From Gemmatimonadota bacterium (lineage in GTDB: Bacteria > Gemmatimonadota > Gemmatimonadetes > Gemmatimonadales > Gemmatimonadaceae): a DNA stretch of 64,000 bases. Where the stretch lies: positions 80,334-144,333 of the forward strand of contig JAJTGR010000022.1 of NCBI GenBank assembly GCA_021299375.1, written 5' to 3'. Every line of letters begins with the position of its first letter. The first letter of the stretch is position 1. Made by a program: the position numbers and the translations under genes. A model generated the notes under the pieces. It did no database searches. It was given only the letters and a program-made list of their open reading frames with translations, and was not told the DNA's origin. Shown one piece after another: positions 8,547-19,400 of this stretch.

Positions 8547-8613
8547 GGGCGGAACGGATGGAGAGGCGAAGGCCCCGGATCACGGGCATCCGGGGGCAGG
8601 AACGGGAAATCTA

Positions 8614-8643
8614 AAGGGGCGCGTCCGGTGGGACGCGCCCCTT
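8614..8643 (-). terminator. hairpin terminator after the SWIB gene
   Basis: A perfect 13-bp inverted repeat (left arm AAGGGGCGCGTCC, four-base loop) lies 28 bases past the SWIB stop. On the minus strand the stem is followed by a short T-rich stretch, TTTAGATTT, as in an intrinsic terminator. It would separate the abundant SWIB transcript from lepB. Confidence 0.8.
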
Positions 8644-8670
8644 CCAACGTACGGCCCAAGCCAGCGCGGG

Positions 8671-9090
8671 TTACTTGAGGTGCGCCGAGACGAGCTTGGT
8701 CATGTCGAACATGCTGACCGACTTCTTGCCGCCGAAGACCGCCTTGAGCTTGTCGTCGGCGTTGATCTGGCGCTTGTTCTTCTGGTCCTGGAGGCCGTTC
8801 TTCTTGATGTAGGCCCACAGCTTCTTGACCACTTCCGTACGCGGCAGCCCCTTGTCGCCAACGATCGCCGCCAGCTCGGCGCTCGGCGTGAGCGGCTTCA
8901 TGAACGCCGCATTCGGCGTGCGCTTGGCGGCCTTCTTGGCCGGCGCCTTCTTCGCCGCCTTCTTGGGAGCGGCCTTCTTGGCGGGCGCCTTCTTCGCGGC
9001 CGCCTTCTTCGGCGCCGCCTTCTTGGCAGCAGCCTTCTTGGGAGCAGCCTTCTTCGCAGCCTTCTTCGCAGACTTCTTCGCAGCGGCCAT
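8671..9090 (-). CDS. SWIB/MDM2 domain protein with histone-H1-like Lys/Ala tail
   Basis: 139 residues in two parts. Residues 1-57 are an Ala/Lys/Pro repeat of the AAKKAAPKK type, strongly basic, like the tail of histone H1. Residues 60-139 are a SWIB domain: MKPLTPSAELAAIVG, LPRTEVVKKLWAYIKKNGLQ and DDKLKAVFGG. The tail should bind DNA without sequence specificity, and the SWIB fold mediates protein contacts in eukaryotic remodellers. Bacterial versions of this architecture exist (for example in Chlamydia, and in several Gram-negative phyla), so it is a likely nucleoid protein. It has its own promoter region with CCAGGAGACGAC as ribosome site and a terminator, suggesting a monocistronic, well expressed gene. 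Confidence 0.93.
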   Translation of the reverse strand: MAAAKKSAKKAAKKAAPKKAAAKKAAPKKAAAKKAPAKKAAPKKAAKKAPAKKAAKRTPNAAFMKPLTPSAELAAIVGDKGLPRTEVVKKLWAYIKKNGLQDQKNKRQINADDKLKAVFGGKKSVSMFDMTKLVSAHLK

Positions 9091-9190
9091 GTCGTCTCCT
9101 GGAATTAAGTGACCGGGTGAGTCGCGTCGAGCACTCCTGCACGCTCTCGACAGATCGCGCGAAGTCAGTCAGTGCTTCGCGGACGGCCAC

Positions 9191-9218
9191 AAACTACAAT
9201 CGCCCCTTGGACGCGCAA
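9191..9218 (-). promoter_or_regulatory. possible housekeeping promoter of the SWIB gene
   Basis: On the minus strand TTGCGC and TAGTTT stand 16 bases apart, about 100 bases before the SWIB start. In the leader between them and the gene, CGCGAAG (9158-9164) can pair with CTTCGCG (9175-9181). This is a consensus-like match only. Confidence 0.3.
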
Positions 9219-9264
9219 TAGGTGTTTCGGTGTTTCTCCTCTGAAATCCGCACTTTTTCGGCCA

Positions 9265-10329
9265 TCAGCACGAGTTTTCGCGCAGAGACGCCGGTTTTTC
9301 CCTCGACGCCCGCCCCTTCGCAGGCGGCAGTGTCTCACTGAGCTGGGTCACGAGGAAGCCGACCAGCGCCTCGAGCGCCTCGCGGCGGACACGTCGATCG
9401 GGGAGCCGCCCGTACCCCTGCGGATCGCCGTCACGGTCGGCCAGCAGAAGATGATTCGTCTGCGGGAGATGGCGGACGGCCACGACCGGGGCCCCGCTGC
9501 GGCGCAGGACGTCGGCCAGCTCGTCGGCATGCCGAGGCGGCACCTGCCGGTCGGTCTCGCCATGCAGGAGCAGGACCGGCACCCGAACGCCGCGGGCCAC
9601 GTCACGCGGATCGAGGGCGAACCATTGGCGTAGCCAGGGATCGCGCACGGCAAGCGACTCGGCGACCGCCTCGGCCGCCGCCAGCACAGCGCGGCGCTCG
9701 CGCGCTGGCCAGCGGGCCAGGTCACTGCCGACGAGTTCCTGCCGCTGCGAGCGCGCGATCTCGCGGCCGGGGCGCGACGGCGCGCCAAGCAGCACCAGTG
9801 CGGCGAGCTGTCGATCCGCCTGCGCCACGAGCAGCGCCTCGACGGCGCCTTCGCTGTGCCCCACGACCGCCAGCCGCCACGCATCGATACCGGGGACCTC
9901 GCGCAACCACCTGAGCGCCGTCCCCGCGTCCCGGGCGAAGTCCGCGGTGGTCGCACCGGCGAAGGCCCCGGTCGAGCCACCGAAGCCGCGATCGTCGAGC
10001 TGCAGCACAGCGACGCCGCGGGCAATCAGCGCGTCCCGGACATCACGCCACGGCCGATATCCCGGCACGTCCGCACGCGCGCCCTCGCGGTCCTGCAGCC
10101 CCGACCCGCTGAGCAGGAGTACGGCTGGTGCACAGCTGGCCGCCGCCCGCACGGGCATCGTCAGGGTGCCAGCCAACGTGGTGGCCGAATCCACGGCGAT
10201 ACGCACCTCGCGCCCGACGACGGCGCGCGGGGTCGCCGGCTCGACGCAACCGATGGCAAGGCCTCCCCCCACGACCGCGATCAGCCCGCACCTCACGGCG
10301 CGAGCCGAACGGGGCAAGGCCGGCGTCAC
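9265..10329 (-). CDS. lipoprotein alpha/beta hydrolase
   Basis: 354 residues from a GTG at 10327-10329 that overlaps the endonuclease IV stop by four bases. A leader with a lipobox (LAIGC) predicts a lipid-anchored protein. The hydrolase core has LLLSGSGLQDREG, the nucleophile elbow VGHSEGAVE, an acid near LHGETDRQVP and a histidine in PQTNHLL. This is the layout of the YqiA/dienelactone-hydrolase-like serine hydrolases, often annotated as alpha/beta fold hydrolases with CocE-like domains. Substrate unknown. The start is chosen over an in-frame ATG at 10380 because that would add 17 basic residues in front of a good leader and deepen the overlap. Translation is coupled to the DNA repair gene although the functions look unrelated. 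Confidence 0.8.
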   Translation of the reverse strand: MTPALPRSARAVRCGLIAVVGGGLAIGCVEPATPRAVVGREVRIAVDSATTLAGTLTMPVRAAASCAPAVLLLSGSGLQDREGARADVPGYRPWRDVRDALIARGVAVLQLDDRGFGGSTGAFAGATTADFARDAGTALRWLREVPGIDAWRLAVVGHSEGAVEALLVAQADRQLAALVLLGAPSRPGREIARSQRQELVGSDLARWPARERRAVLAAAEAVAESLAVRDPWLRQWFALDPRDVARGVRVPVLLLHGETDRQVPPRHADELADVLRRSGAPVVAVRHLPQTNHLLLADRDGDPQGYGRLPDRRVRREALEALVGFLVTQLSETLPPAKGRASREKPASLRENSC

Positions 10330-11225
10330 GATCCCGCGTCGGCGAGCTGACGGAGAGCGGCGATCGAGGCCACATCCCACGGGTCCGGCGTGTCGTCGTC
10401 TTCGCCGACCTCCGGCTGTGCCTGCGGGGTCTCGAGAATCAACGGTACGCCACGTGCGCGGGCATCGTGCAGCAACCAGCCAAAGGGCGCCGTACCGATG
10501 AGCCCCTCGCCGATGACGGCGTGGCGATCCTTGTTCGACCCGAATGCGCCGTGGCTGTCGTTGAGATGGAAGAAGGCGGGGGGCTCGCCGATCGTCTGCT
10601 CGAAGTCGTCGAGTACGCCCCGCTGTGCCGCCGGCGATTCGGCAATCGGGAACCCCGACGCGAACAGATGGCAGGTGTCGAGACCGTACCCGGTGCGCGC
10701 GCGGTGGTCGGCGGGGATGCTGCGCAGCATGCGGGCGATCTCGTCCGGGGTACGCCCCACCGTGGTGCCGGCGCCGGCCGTGTTCTCGATGAGCAGCCGC
10801 GTCGTGCCGGCAGGCACGGCGGCGAGGGCGCGCCGCATGGCCTCGCTCACGCGGTCACAGGCCGCGTCCCGATCGCCATCGGTGGCCGCCCCCGGATGAA
10901 AGCACACGCCGCCCACCCCGAGCGCCGTCGAGCGCTCGAACTCCTTGGCGAGGCCGGCCGCCGCGCGCTCCCACTTTTCGGGGTCGGGCGTGGCGCAGTT
11001 GAGCACGTACGCGGCATGGACGATGACATGCTCCGGGCGGATGCCCGCGTCGGCCAACGCGTCGCGAAAACGCCCGACGCGCTCGGGCTTCACGCCGACC
11101 TTGTCGTTGTAGTACTTGGGGATCGCGCTGAAGATCTGGAGGGCCCGCATCCCGGCCCGGCCGGCGCGCCGCGCGGCCATGGGGATGCCACCAGTGTCGA
11201 TACAGTGGGCGCCGAGGAGATGCAT
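10326..11225 (-). CDS. nfo: endonuclease IV (AP endonuclease)
   Basis: 299 residues, near the usual 280-300. The TIM-barrel metal ligands are visible in order: His in VIVHAAYVLN, Glu in LLIENTAGAG, Asp and His in GYGLDTCHLFASG, Asp and His in FHLNDS and KDRH, and Glu in LILETP. The IGEG box is present. It cuts DNA 5' of abasic sites in base excision repair and uses three zinc ions. It is followed by a coupled lipoprotein hydrolase gene. The 134 bases upstream hold hairpins but no gene. Confidence 0.95.
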   Translation of the reverse strand: MHLLGAHCIDTGGIPMAARRAGRAGMRALQIFSAIPKYYNDKVGVKPERVGRFRDALADAGIRPEHVIVHAAYVLNCATPDPEKWERAAAGLAKEFERSTALGVGGVCFHPGAATDGDRDAACDRVSEAMRRALAAVPAGTTRLLIENTAGAGTTVGRTPDEIARMLRSIPADHRARTGYGLDTCHLFASGFPIAESPAAQRGVLDDFEQTIGEPPAFFHLNDSHGAFGSNKDRHAVIGEGLIGTAPFGWLLHDARARGVPLILETPQAQPEVGEDDDTPDPWDVASIAALRQLADAGS

Positions 11226-11328
11226 GGGGAGAGGTGATGAAACGGTGAGACTGTGCGTCCGTCAGACGCTGACCGACGGCACGAAGGACCACGGCACCGA
11301 TCACGCTGCCATGTCCAGCAACGTGATC

Positions 11329-11358
11329 GCGGACGGCGGTCCTGCCACCGCAGTCCGC
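11329..11358 (-). terminator. hairpin after the lipoprotein gene
   Basis: GCGGAC and GCGGT pair with ACCGC and GTCCGC around a CCTGCC loop, giving 11 pairs with one internal mismatch, right after the lipoprotein stop. A second inverted repeat, CGATCACG (11298-11305) with CGTGATCG (11322-11329), follows. There is no clear T-run, so it may be a rho-assisted or stabilising hairpin. Nothing else is seen in 11226-11359. Confidence 0.45.
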
Positions 11359-11359
11359 C

Positions 11360-12382
11360 CTATGGCCGCACCGCCGCCCGCCGCAGTTTGAAGCTCGGCG
11401 CCGCCGTTGGCGTGGCCAGGTCGCTCCAGCCCACCACCACGGCCCGCCCACGCACCGTGACGTAGGGATCCTGCGCCGAGGTGCCACCACTCGCGGTCAG
11501 ACGTGCTTCGAACAAGTGCCCGGCCGTTCGCGAGATCGCCAGGCCCACCCGCGTGCGCTCGCGGCTGTTGGGGTCCTCGTACACCACGGCCACGAGATCC
11601 CCGTGGGAAGCCACGCGCGCCTGCCCGAGCCGCTCGCCGTACAGGACGGCCACCGGTGGCTCGAATGCCGCGCGCGGGTCCATCTGGTGGGCGTAAAAGA
11701 CCCCCGGCCCCTCGGGCCCCGTGAGGGCGTACGCCACGTGCACGTAGCCATTCACGGAATCCACGGCCACACTCGGTGCGGGCCGGGCGCAGCCGTATGC
11801 GCCGCGGTCCGCCGCCTGGGCGTCGCGCGGCCCCTGATCGAGCGTGTCCACCACGATCGGCCCACGCCAGGCGCCGAGACGCCCCCCGCCCGCGATCGAG
11901 TCGCGCCAGGCGGCCATCAGGTGCACCCGACCGCCGGCCGCCTTGCTCCACCACACCGCCACCCGCCCCCGTAATGGCGCCACCACCACCCGCATCGAGC
12001 GGGCGCATTGGTCGGCAGCAGTCGGCTCCTCGGATTCGCCCAACGTGGTCGTGGGCGCCGCCGCCACCTGTATCGCCGGCAGCGCCCCACCGGCCGCCAC
12101 CGACTGCTGCGCCTCGGGCATGGCATCCCGCACCTCCCGCAGTAGCGAGACCGCCCCGGCCTCGCGGAGCCGGTCGTGCGCGAGCAGGAACTGCGCCGGC
12201 GGCGACCCCGCCGACAGTGTCGAGTCGAACGGCGTGAATGGGGGAAAGCGAAGCGGCGAGGGCATGGTGGTCGCGACCGGCTCGGCGTCCACCCAGCGCG
12301 CGGCCGGCGTTTCGCAGGCCGCAAGCGTCCCGAGCAGGACGATCCCGGCGGACAGCGTACGAAAGGGAAGCGGGGCGGGCAT
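11360..12382 (-). CDS. lipoprotein, possible beta-propeller, unknown
   Basis: 340 residues. The leader ends in a lipobox, LLGTLAAC, so the protein should be lipid-anchored. The body is beta-rich with repeated sequences of the form RVAVWWSKAAGG, YVHVAYALTGPEG and LVAVVYEDPNSRERT. These are spaced like blades of a sialidase/BNR-type propeller, although the Asp-box is not clear. ATG at 12380-12382 is chosen because it starts directly before the leader. The gene is divergent from the P5C dehydrogenase, with 73 bases between starts. Function unknown; carbohydrate binding is one possibility but not supported by residues. Confidence 0.65.
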   Translation of the reverse strand: MPAPLPFRTLSAGIVLLGTLAACETPAARWVDAEPVATTMPSPLRFPPFTPFDSTLSAGSPPAQFLLAHDRLREAGAVSLLREVRDAMPEAQQSVAAGGALPAIQVAAAPTTTLGESEEPTAADQCARSMRVVVAPLRGRVAVWWSKAAGGRVHLMAAWRDSIAGGGRLGAWRGPIVVDTLDQGPRDAQAADRGAYGCARPAPSVAVDSVNGYVHVAYALTGPEGPGVFYAHQMDPRAAFEPPVAVLYGERLGQARVASHGDLVAVVYEDPNSRERTRVGLAISRTAGHLFEARLTASGGTSAQDPYVTVRGRAVVVGWSDLATPTAAPSFKLRRAAVRP

Positions 12383-12455
12383 GTGCGAAGGGTACAGCGG
12401 GACCAGCCTGACGCTAGCTTTCCGGATCCTCACCCCGTCCTTCGGAGACACCCGC

Positions 12456-14083
<1,628 letters not shown>

Positions 14084-14087
<4 letters not shown>

Positions 14088-15055
14088 CCGTCATGCGCAC
14101 CCTCCGCTTCGTCACCGCCGACGTGTTCACGTCGGAACCCTTCACCGGCAACCAACTGGCGGTCGTGTTCGGCGCGGAGGGGCTCCCCACCGCCACGCTG
14201 CAGGCGATCACACGCGAGTTCAACTACGCGGAGACCACGTTCGTCTTCGCGCCCACGGTGCCCGGCACCACCCGCCGCGTGCGGATCTTCACCCCCGAAC
14301 TCGAAGTGCCCTTCGCCGGCCATCCGACCATTGGCACCGCCCACGTGCTCGTGGCCACCGGGGAGGTGAAGCCCTCCGCCGACGATCTCGCCCGCGGTGA
14401 GATGCTGGTGGTTCTCGGCGAGAACGTCGGGCCGGTCCCCGTCCGGGTGCGTCTGCAGGACGGCGCGCCCGTGCACGGGCAGCTCACCACCGCGCAACGC
14501 CCCGAGGAACGCGTGGAGGTCACCGATCTCGACGCGCTGGCATCGACCCTCTCCCTGTCGGCATCGGATTTCGTGGGCGGGCCCCATGCCCCCGCTGCCG
14601 TCAGCTGTGGCCTGCCGTTCCTCATCATGCCGCTCACCTCGGTGGAGGCCGTCCGCCGTGCCCGCCTCGACCTGGAGGCGTGGCGGCGCGTCCTCGAGGG
14701 CAAGTGGGCCGCATGGCCGATGATCTTCGCAATGACCCAATCGGGTGGGAGCGACGCGGACTCGGCGCTGCCGGAGCACGTGCGGGGATGCGACATCCGG
14801 GCGCGCGTGTTCGTACCGGGCAGTACGGTTCCGGAGGATCCCGCCACGGGCTCGGCGAACGCGTGCCTGGCCGCCTACCTCGCCGCCCGGACGCCGCGCG
14901 ACGGCGTGCTGCAGTGGGCGGTGGCGCAGGGGGTCGAAATGGGACGTCCGAGCCGGCTGGCCATCGAGGCGCACAAGGCGCACGGCGTCATCGATGCCGT
15001 GCGGGTTGGCGGCGCCACGGTGATGATCAGCGACGGGACGATGGCTCTGCGGTAA
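14084..15055 (+). CDS. PhzF family isomerase/epimerase-like protein
   Basis: 323 residues from a GTG overlapping the pruA stop (GTGA); an ATG nine bases later would give 320. The two-domain diaminopimelate-epimerase-like fold is recognisable. FTADVFTSEPFTGNQ-like text is at the start, the catalytic glutamate lies in NYAETTFVF, and EVPFAGHPTIGTAH and EDPATGSAN follow. PhzF proteins catalyse proton shifts on small acids; most members have unknown substrates. Linkage to pruA suggests a role around proline or related cyclic amino acids, which is inference. Its last 29 bases overlap the 3' end of the convergent GGDEF gene. Confidence 0.88.
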
Positions 15056-16322
15056 GGCGGGTGGTCGGGAACTCGCTGCGCTGGCCAAGGCGCATGGCGT
15101 CGAGTCCGCTGGACCACAGCACGACCCGGTTGCGCCCGTTGCGCTTGGCGGCGTAGAGCGCCTCGTCGGCGCGCGACCGCAAGGCCTCGGCGATGCTGTC
15201 GTCGGGGACCGCGGCAGCGACGACCCCGATGCTGACGGTCACCAGCACCCGGGCCTTCGGCTCCGCGAAGGTCCGACGCTGAAATGCCTCGACGATGCGC
15301 TGGGCGAGGTTCCGGGCGCCGTCGATCGTGGTGTTGGGCGCCAGAATGGTGAACTCCTCGCCGCCAGTCCGTGCCACGACATCATGGGCGCGCGCGTTGA
15401 CCCGCAGCAGTTCGCCGGCCTCGGCGATGACCTGGTCACCCACCAGATGCCCGTGGGTATCGTTGACAACCTTGAAATGATCGAGGTCGATGGCGAGTAA
15501 TGCGACATCGGTCTGAGCGCGGGCGGCGCGGGCCAGCTCCCGTCGGAATTGCAGCTCGAACCCACGCCGGTTGAAGCAACCGGAGAGCGGATCGGTGAGC
15601 ACGATCGTCGCCAGCTGCGTACGCATGCGGTTGTAGGCACGTCCCACCGAGGTGATTGCATCCGGTCGCCGATCGGCCGCGACATCATAGCTGTCGCTGA
15701 AGTCACCTTCCTCCGCGCGCGCGAACATCGAGACCAGGGCGGCGAGACGCTCATGGAGGTCGCTCTGGACGCGCGTCACCAGCAGCGCACCCGCCCCGAA
15801 GATCCCGAGGGTGAGGAGAATCCTGCGCCAGGGCACCAGCACTCCGTGCTGTGCGGCCACGTCATTGAGGAGCAGGTACGCCGCTGCCGCCGCGACCAGC
15901 ATCAGCAACGCGGGGCCCCGCCCGAAGTACACGTGCGTGAGTTGCAGCGCGAAGAAGGCGACGAACAGCCCGAGATGGTAGCTCTCGTGATCGACGAGCA
16001 GGAACAGCAGCCAGAACACGACGGCGAGATCGGCTGCCACCATGAGCGTGGAAAGGGAGCGCCCCGCGGTACGCGTCCGCAGGATTCCCTGGCGAATGCC
16101 GAGCACCAGCAACGCGTACACGACCGTGACGATGACCAGCATCCAGTCGGCCACACGCCGCCCCACCACGGCATCGGCCACCGGGGCGAGCTGCAGGAAT
16201 CCGGTGGAACGCAGCCCCACGGCGACCACCGCAGCGGCGAGGGCCAGTACGATGCGATAGCCAGTCTGCCAGAGCAGCACATCGGCACTGACCGTATCGG
16301 AACGATGGCGTTCGGCGACCAT
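15027..16322 (-). CDS. membrane-bound diguanylate cyclase
   Basis: 431 residues. Six or so hydrophobic helices fill residues 15-185. A HAMP-like stretch follows (about 190-245), then a GGDEF domain (about 255-415). The active motif reads GGEEF. The inhibitory site RxxD is intact as RAHD, five residues upstream. The substrate helix LTDPLSGCFNRRGFE and the DLDHFKVVNDTHGH motif are complete. It should make cyclic di-GMP from GTP and be product-inhibited. The signal sensed by the membrane part is unknown. ATG at 16320-16322 is chosen because the upstream extension is low-complexity. Convergent with PhzF; divergent from gltB with 140 bases between starts. Confidence 0.92.
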   Translation of the reverse strand: MVAERHRSDTVSADVLLWQTGYRIVLALAAAVVAVGLRSTGFLQLAPVADAVVGRRVADWMLVIVTVVYALLVLGIRQGILRTRTAGRSLSTLMVAADLAVVFWLLFLLVDHESYHLGLFVAFFALQLTHVYFGRGPALLMLVAAAAAYLLLNDVAAQHGVLVPWRRILLTLGIFGAGALLVTRVQSDLHERLAALVSMFARAEEGDFSDSYDVAADRRPDAITSVGRAYNRMRTQLATIVLTDPLSGCFNRRGFELQFRRELARAARAQTDVALLAIDLDHFKVVNDTHGHLVGDQVIAEAGELLRVNARAHDVVARTGGEEFTILAPNTTIDGARNLAQRIVEAFQRRTFAEPKARVLVTVSIGVVAAAVPDDSIAEALRSRADEALYAAKRNGRNRVVLWSSGLDAMRLGQRSEFPTTRLTAEPSSRR

Positions 16323-16462
16323 GGCATATGGTACCCTCGACCACGCCAGTCGGTAACGCCGGCCCTCGTGTTCCCGACGCCGCAATGGGCCGCCGCGACG
16401 TACTTTCGGGTGGGGGCACGTCACTGCCTTGGCTGGCCCTGGTCACCCTTACCGGTCCGTTC

Positions 16463-19400
16463 ATGCGCGCGCACCAGGCCCGAGGTTCGCTGTCCGACGA
16501 TTCCGTTGGCTCACCATACGCCCCCCGCGATGCCTGCGGCGTGGGGTTCATCGCCCGCCAGAGCGGCGAGCGGACGCACGAGGTGGTGAGCCTGGCGCTC
16601 GAAGCGGCGGCGCGCCTGGCGCATCGCGGCGCCTCCGCCACGGACAACTCGGCCGACGGCGCGGGCATGCTCACCCAGATTCCGCGGCGTCTCTTCATTC
16701 TCGCGGCCTCACGCCTCGGCATTCATCTGCCCGCCGATGCCTCGATCGGCGTGGGGATGTGCTTCCTGCCCACCGACGCGCAGGCGCGCGCGGAGGCGGA
16801 GACGCTCATGCGCGATGTGCTGCTTGGTGACGGCCTGCCGGTGCTCGGCTGGCGCGATGTGCCCGTCAACCCCGACGTACTCGGCGCCTCGGCGCGCGGC
16901 GCGATGCCCACCATCCGTCAGGTCCTCGTCGGCCGGCCGGCCGGCAGCGACGACGACAGCTGGGAGCGACAGCTGTACGTGGCGCGCCGTGAAATGGAGC
17001 ATCGGGCTCTGGCCCGCGGCCTCGAGCCGTTCTACGTCTGCTCGCTCTCCTGCCGCACCGTGGTGTACAAGGGGCTGCTGAACGGTGGCCAGCTGGGGGC
17101 CTTCTTCCCCGACCTGCGCGATCCCGCGTTCGAGACGGCGATCGCCGTGTTCCACGAGCGCTACGCCACCAACACCATGCCGCGGTGGGAGCTCGCCCAG
17201 CCCTTCCGCCTGCTCGCCCACAATGGCGAGATCAACACGCTCTGGGGCAACCGCAACGCCATGGCGATGCGTGGCCCGCTGCTCGACGCGCCCGCCTTCG
17301 GCCCGCTGGCGGATCGCGTACGCGATCCGATCCGCCCGCGCGGCAGCGACTCGGCCAGCCTCGACAACGCGCTGGAGCTGCTCGTGCGCGCCGGCCGCTC
17401 GCCGGTGCATGCGACCATGATGCTGGTGCCGCAAGCGTGGGAGAAGTATCCCGACGTGGAACCCGCAGTGAAAGCGTTCTACGAATACCACCAGTGTGTG
17501 CTCGAACCGTGGGACGGTCCGGCGGCGCTGGCCTACAGCGATGGCGTGCAGGTCGCCGTCTCGCTCGACCGCAATGGCTTGCGCCCGTGCCGGTACAAGA
17601 TCCGCGCCGACGGCATGGTGGTGGCGGGCTCCGAAGTGGGCATCGTGGACTTCGACCCGCGTGACGTCGTGGAGACAGGCAAACTCGGCCCCGGCGGGGT
17701 GTTCCTCGTGGACACGGCGGGCAAGCGCATCGTGCGCAATCTCGCCGCCAAGCGCGAAGTGGCCACGCGGCGCCCCTACGCCAAGTGGATCGCGCAGCAC
17801 ATGGCGACGCTCCCCACTAGCGATGGCACCGAACCGCTCGTGCGCTCGAGCGACCAGCTGCGTGCCTCGCAGCTGGCGTTCGGGTACGGGCACGAGGACC
17901 TGCGCCTCGTGCTCGAGCCCATGGCCACCACTGCCGCCGAGGTGGTGTGGAGCATGGGCGACGATGCGCCGCTCGCGGTGCTGTCGCCGTCCACGCCGCC
18001 GCTGTACGCCTTCTTCCGGCAGCGCTTTGCGCAGGTCACGAATCCGCCCATGGATTCGCTGCGCGAATCCATGGTCATGTCGCTGCGCATGCACCTGGGG
18101 CGGCGCGGTTCGCCGCTGGTGGAGAAGCCGGCGTACGCGCGCATGCTGCGCATCGAGCATCCGGTACTGCTCCCCGAGGAGATGCAGGCGCTGCGCACCT
18201 TCCCGGGCTTTGCGAGCGCGACACTCGACGCCACGTTCGCGGCGCAGTCGCGCCCCGAGGGGCTGGAGGCCGCGCTCGACTCGCTCTGCCGCCGCGCCGA
18301 AGTGGCGGCCCGCAAGGGCGCGCGCCTGCTCGTTCTCTCCGACCGCAAGGTGAGCGCCGAACGGGCACCCATTCCCGCCCTGCTCGCGCTGGGCGCGGTC
18401 CGGCAGCACCTCGTGCGCACCGGCCTGCGCGCGCGCGTGGGGCTGGTGATCGAGGCGGGTGACGCCATGGAGCAGCACCACATGGCGGCGCTCTTTGGTT
18501 ACGGCGCGGAGGCGGTGCATCCGTGGCTCGCCTTCGAGACCGTGGCGACGCTCTTCGCCGAGGCGCACGGCAAGGCCGACGCCGACCCCGAGCGCCCCGG
18601 CCCGGCACTGGCACAGTCGCGCTATCGCACCGCCATCGAGAAAGGCCTGCTGAAGGTGCTGGCCAAGATGGGCATCTCCACCCTGTCCAGCTATTGCGGT
18701 GCCCAGACGTTCGATGCGCTCGGACTGGGCGCCGACGTGATCGACCGCTGCTTCGCCGGCACCGCCTCCCCCATGGGCGGGCTGTCGCTGCGCGAACTCA
18801 GCGAGGACGTACTGCTGCGCCATCGCCGTGCCTACGGCCCCGATGGCGTGGCATTGACCGGGTTGCCGGATCACGGACGCATCCGCTTCCGCAAGGACGG
18901 CGAACAGCACGCCTGGGCGCCCCAGACCGTGCTCGCGCTGCAGCAGGCCGTGGGCAGTGCGCGCGCGTCGCGGGCCGGCACCAGCCCGGACGAGGCGTGG
19001 CGCACGTTCGCCGAACGGGCAGCCGGCGGCGCGCCGACCACCGTACGTGACCTGCTCACGCTGCGCCCGGCCTCCCCCATTCCGCTCGAACAGGTCGAGC
19101 CGATGGAAGCCATCCGCGCCCGGTTCATTTCGTCGGCCATGTCGCTCGGCGCGCTGTCGCCGGAGGCCCACGAGACGTTGACCATCGCCATGAATCGCAT
19201 GCAGGCGCGCTCGAACTCCGGCGAAGGCGGCGAGGACCCCGGGCACTATCACCCGACTGACGGCGACCGGCACGACAGCCGCATCAAGCAGGTGGCGTCG
19301 GCGCGTTTCGGCGTGACCACCGAGTACCTCGTGCGCGCGGAGGAACTCGAGATCAAGATCGTGCAGGGCGCCAAGCCAGGCGAAGGCGGACAGCTGCCGG

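Noticed and set aside
8311..9108. Leu/Gly/Arg-rich plus-strand frame opposite lepB and SWIB
   Set aside because: It is the complement of the Ala/Lys repeats and of lepB; no independent signal.
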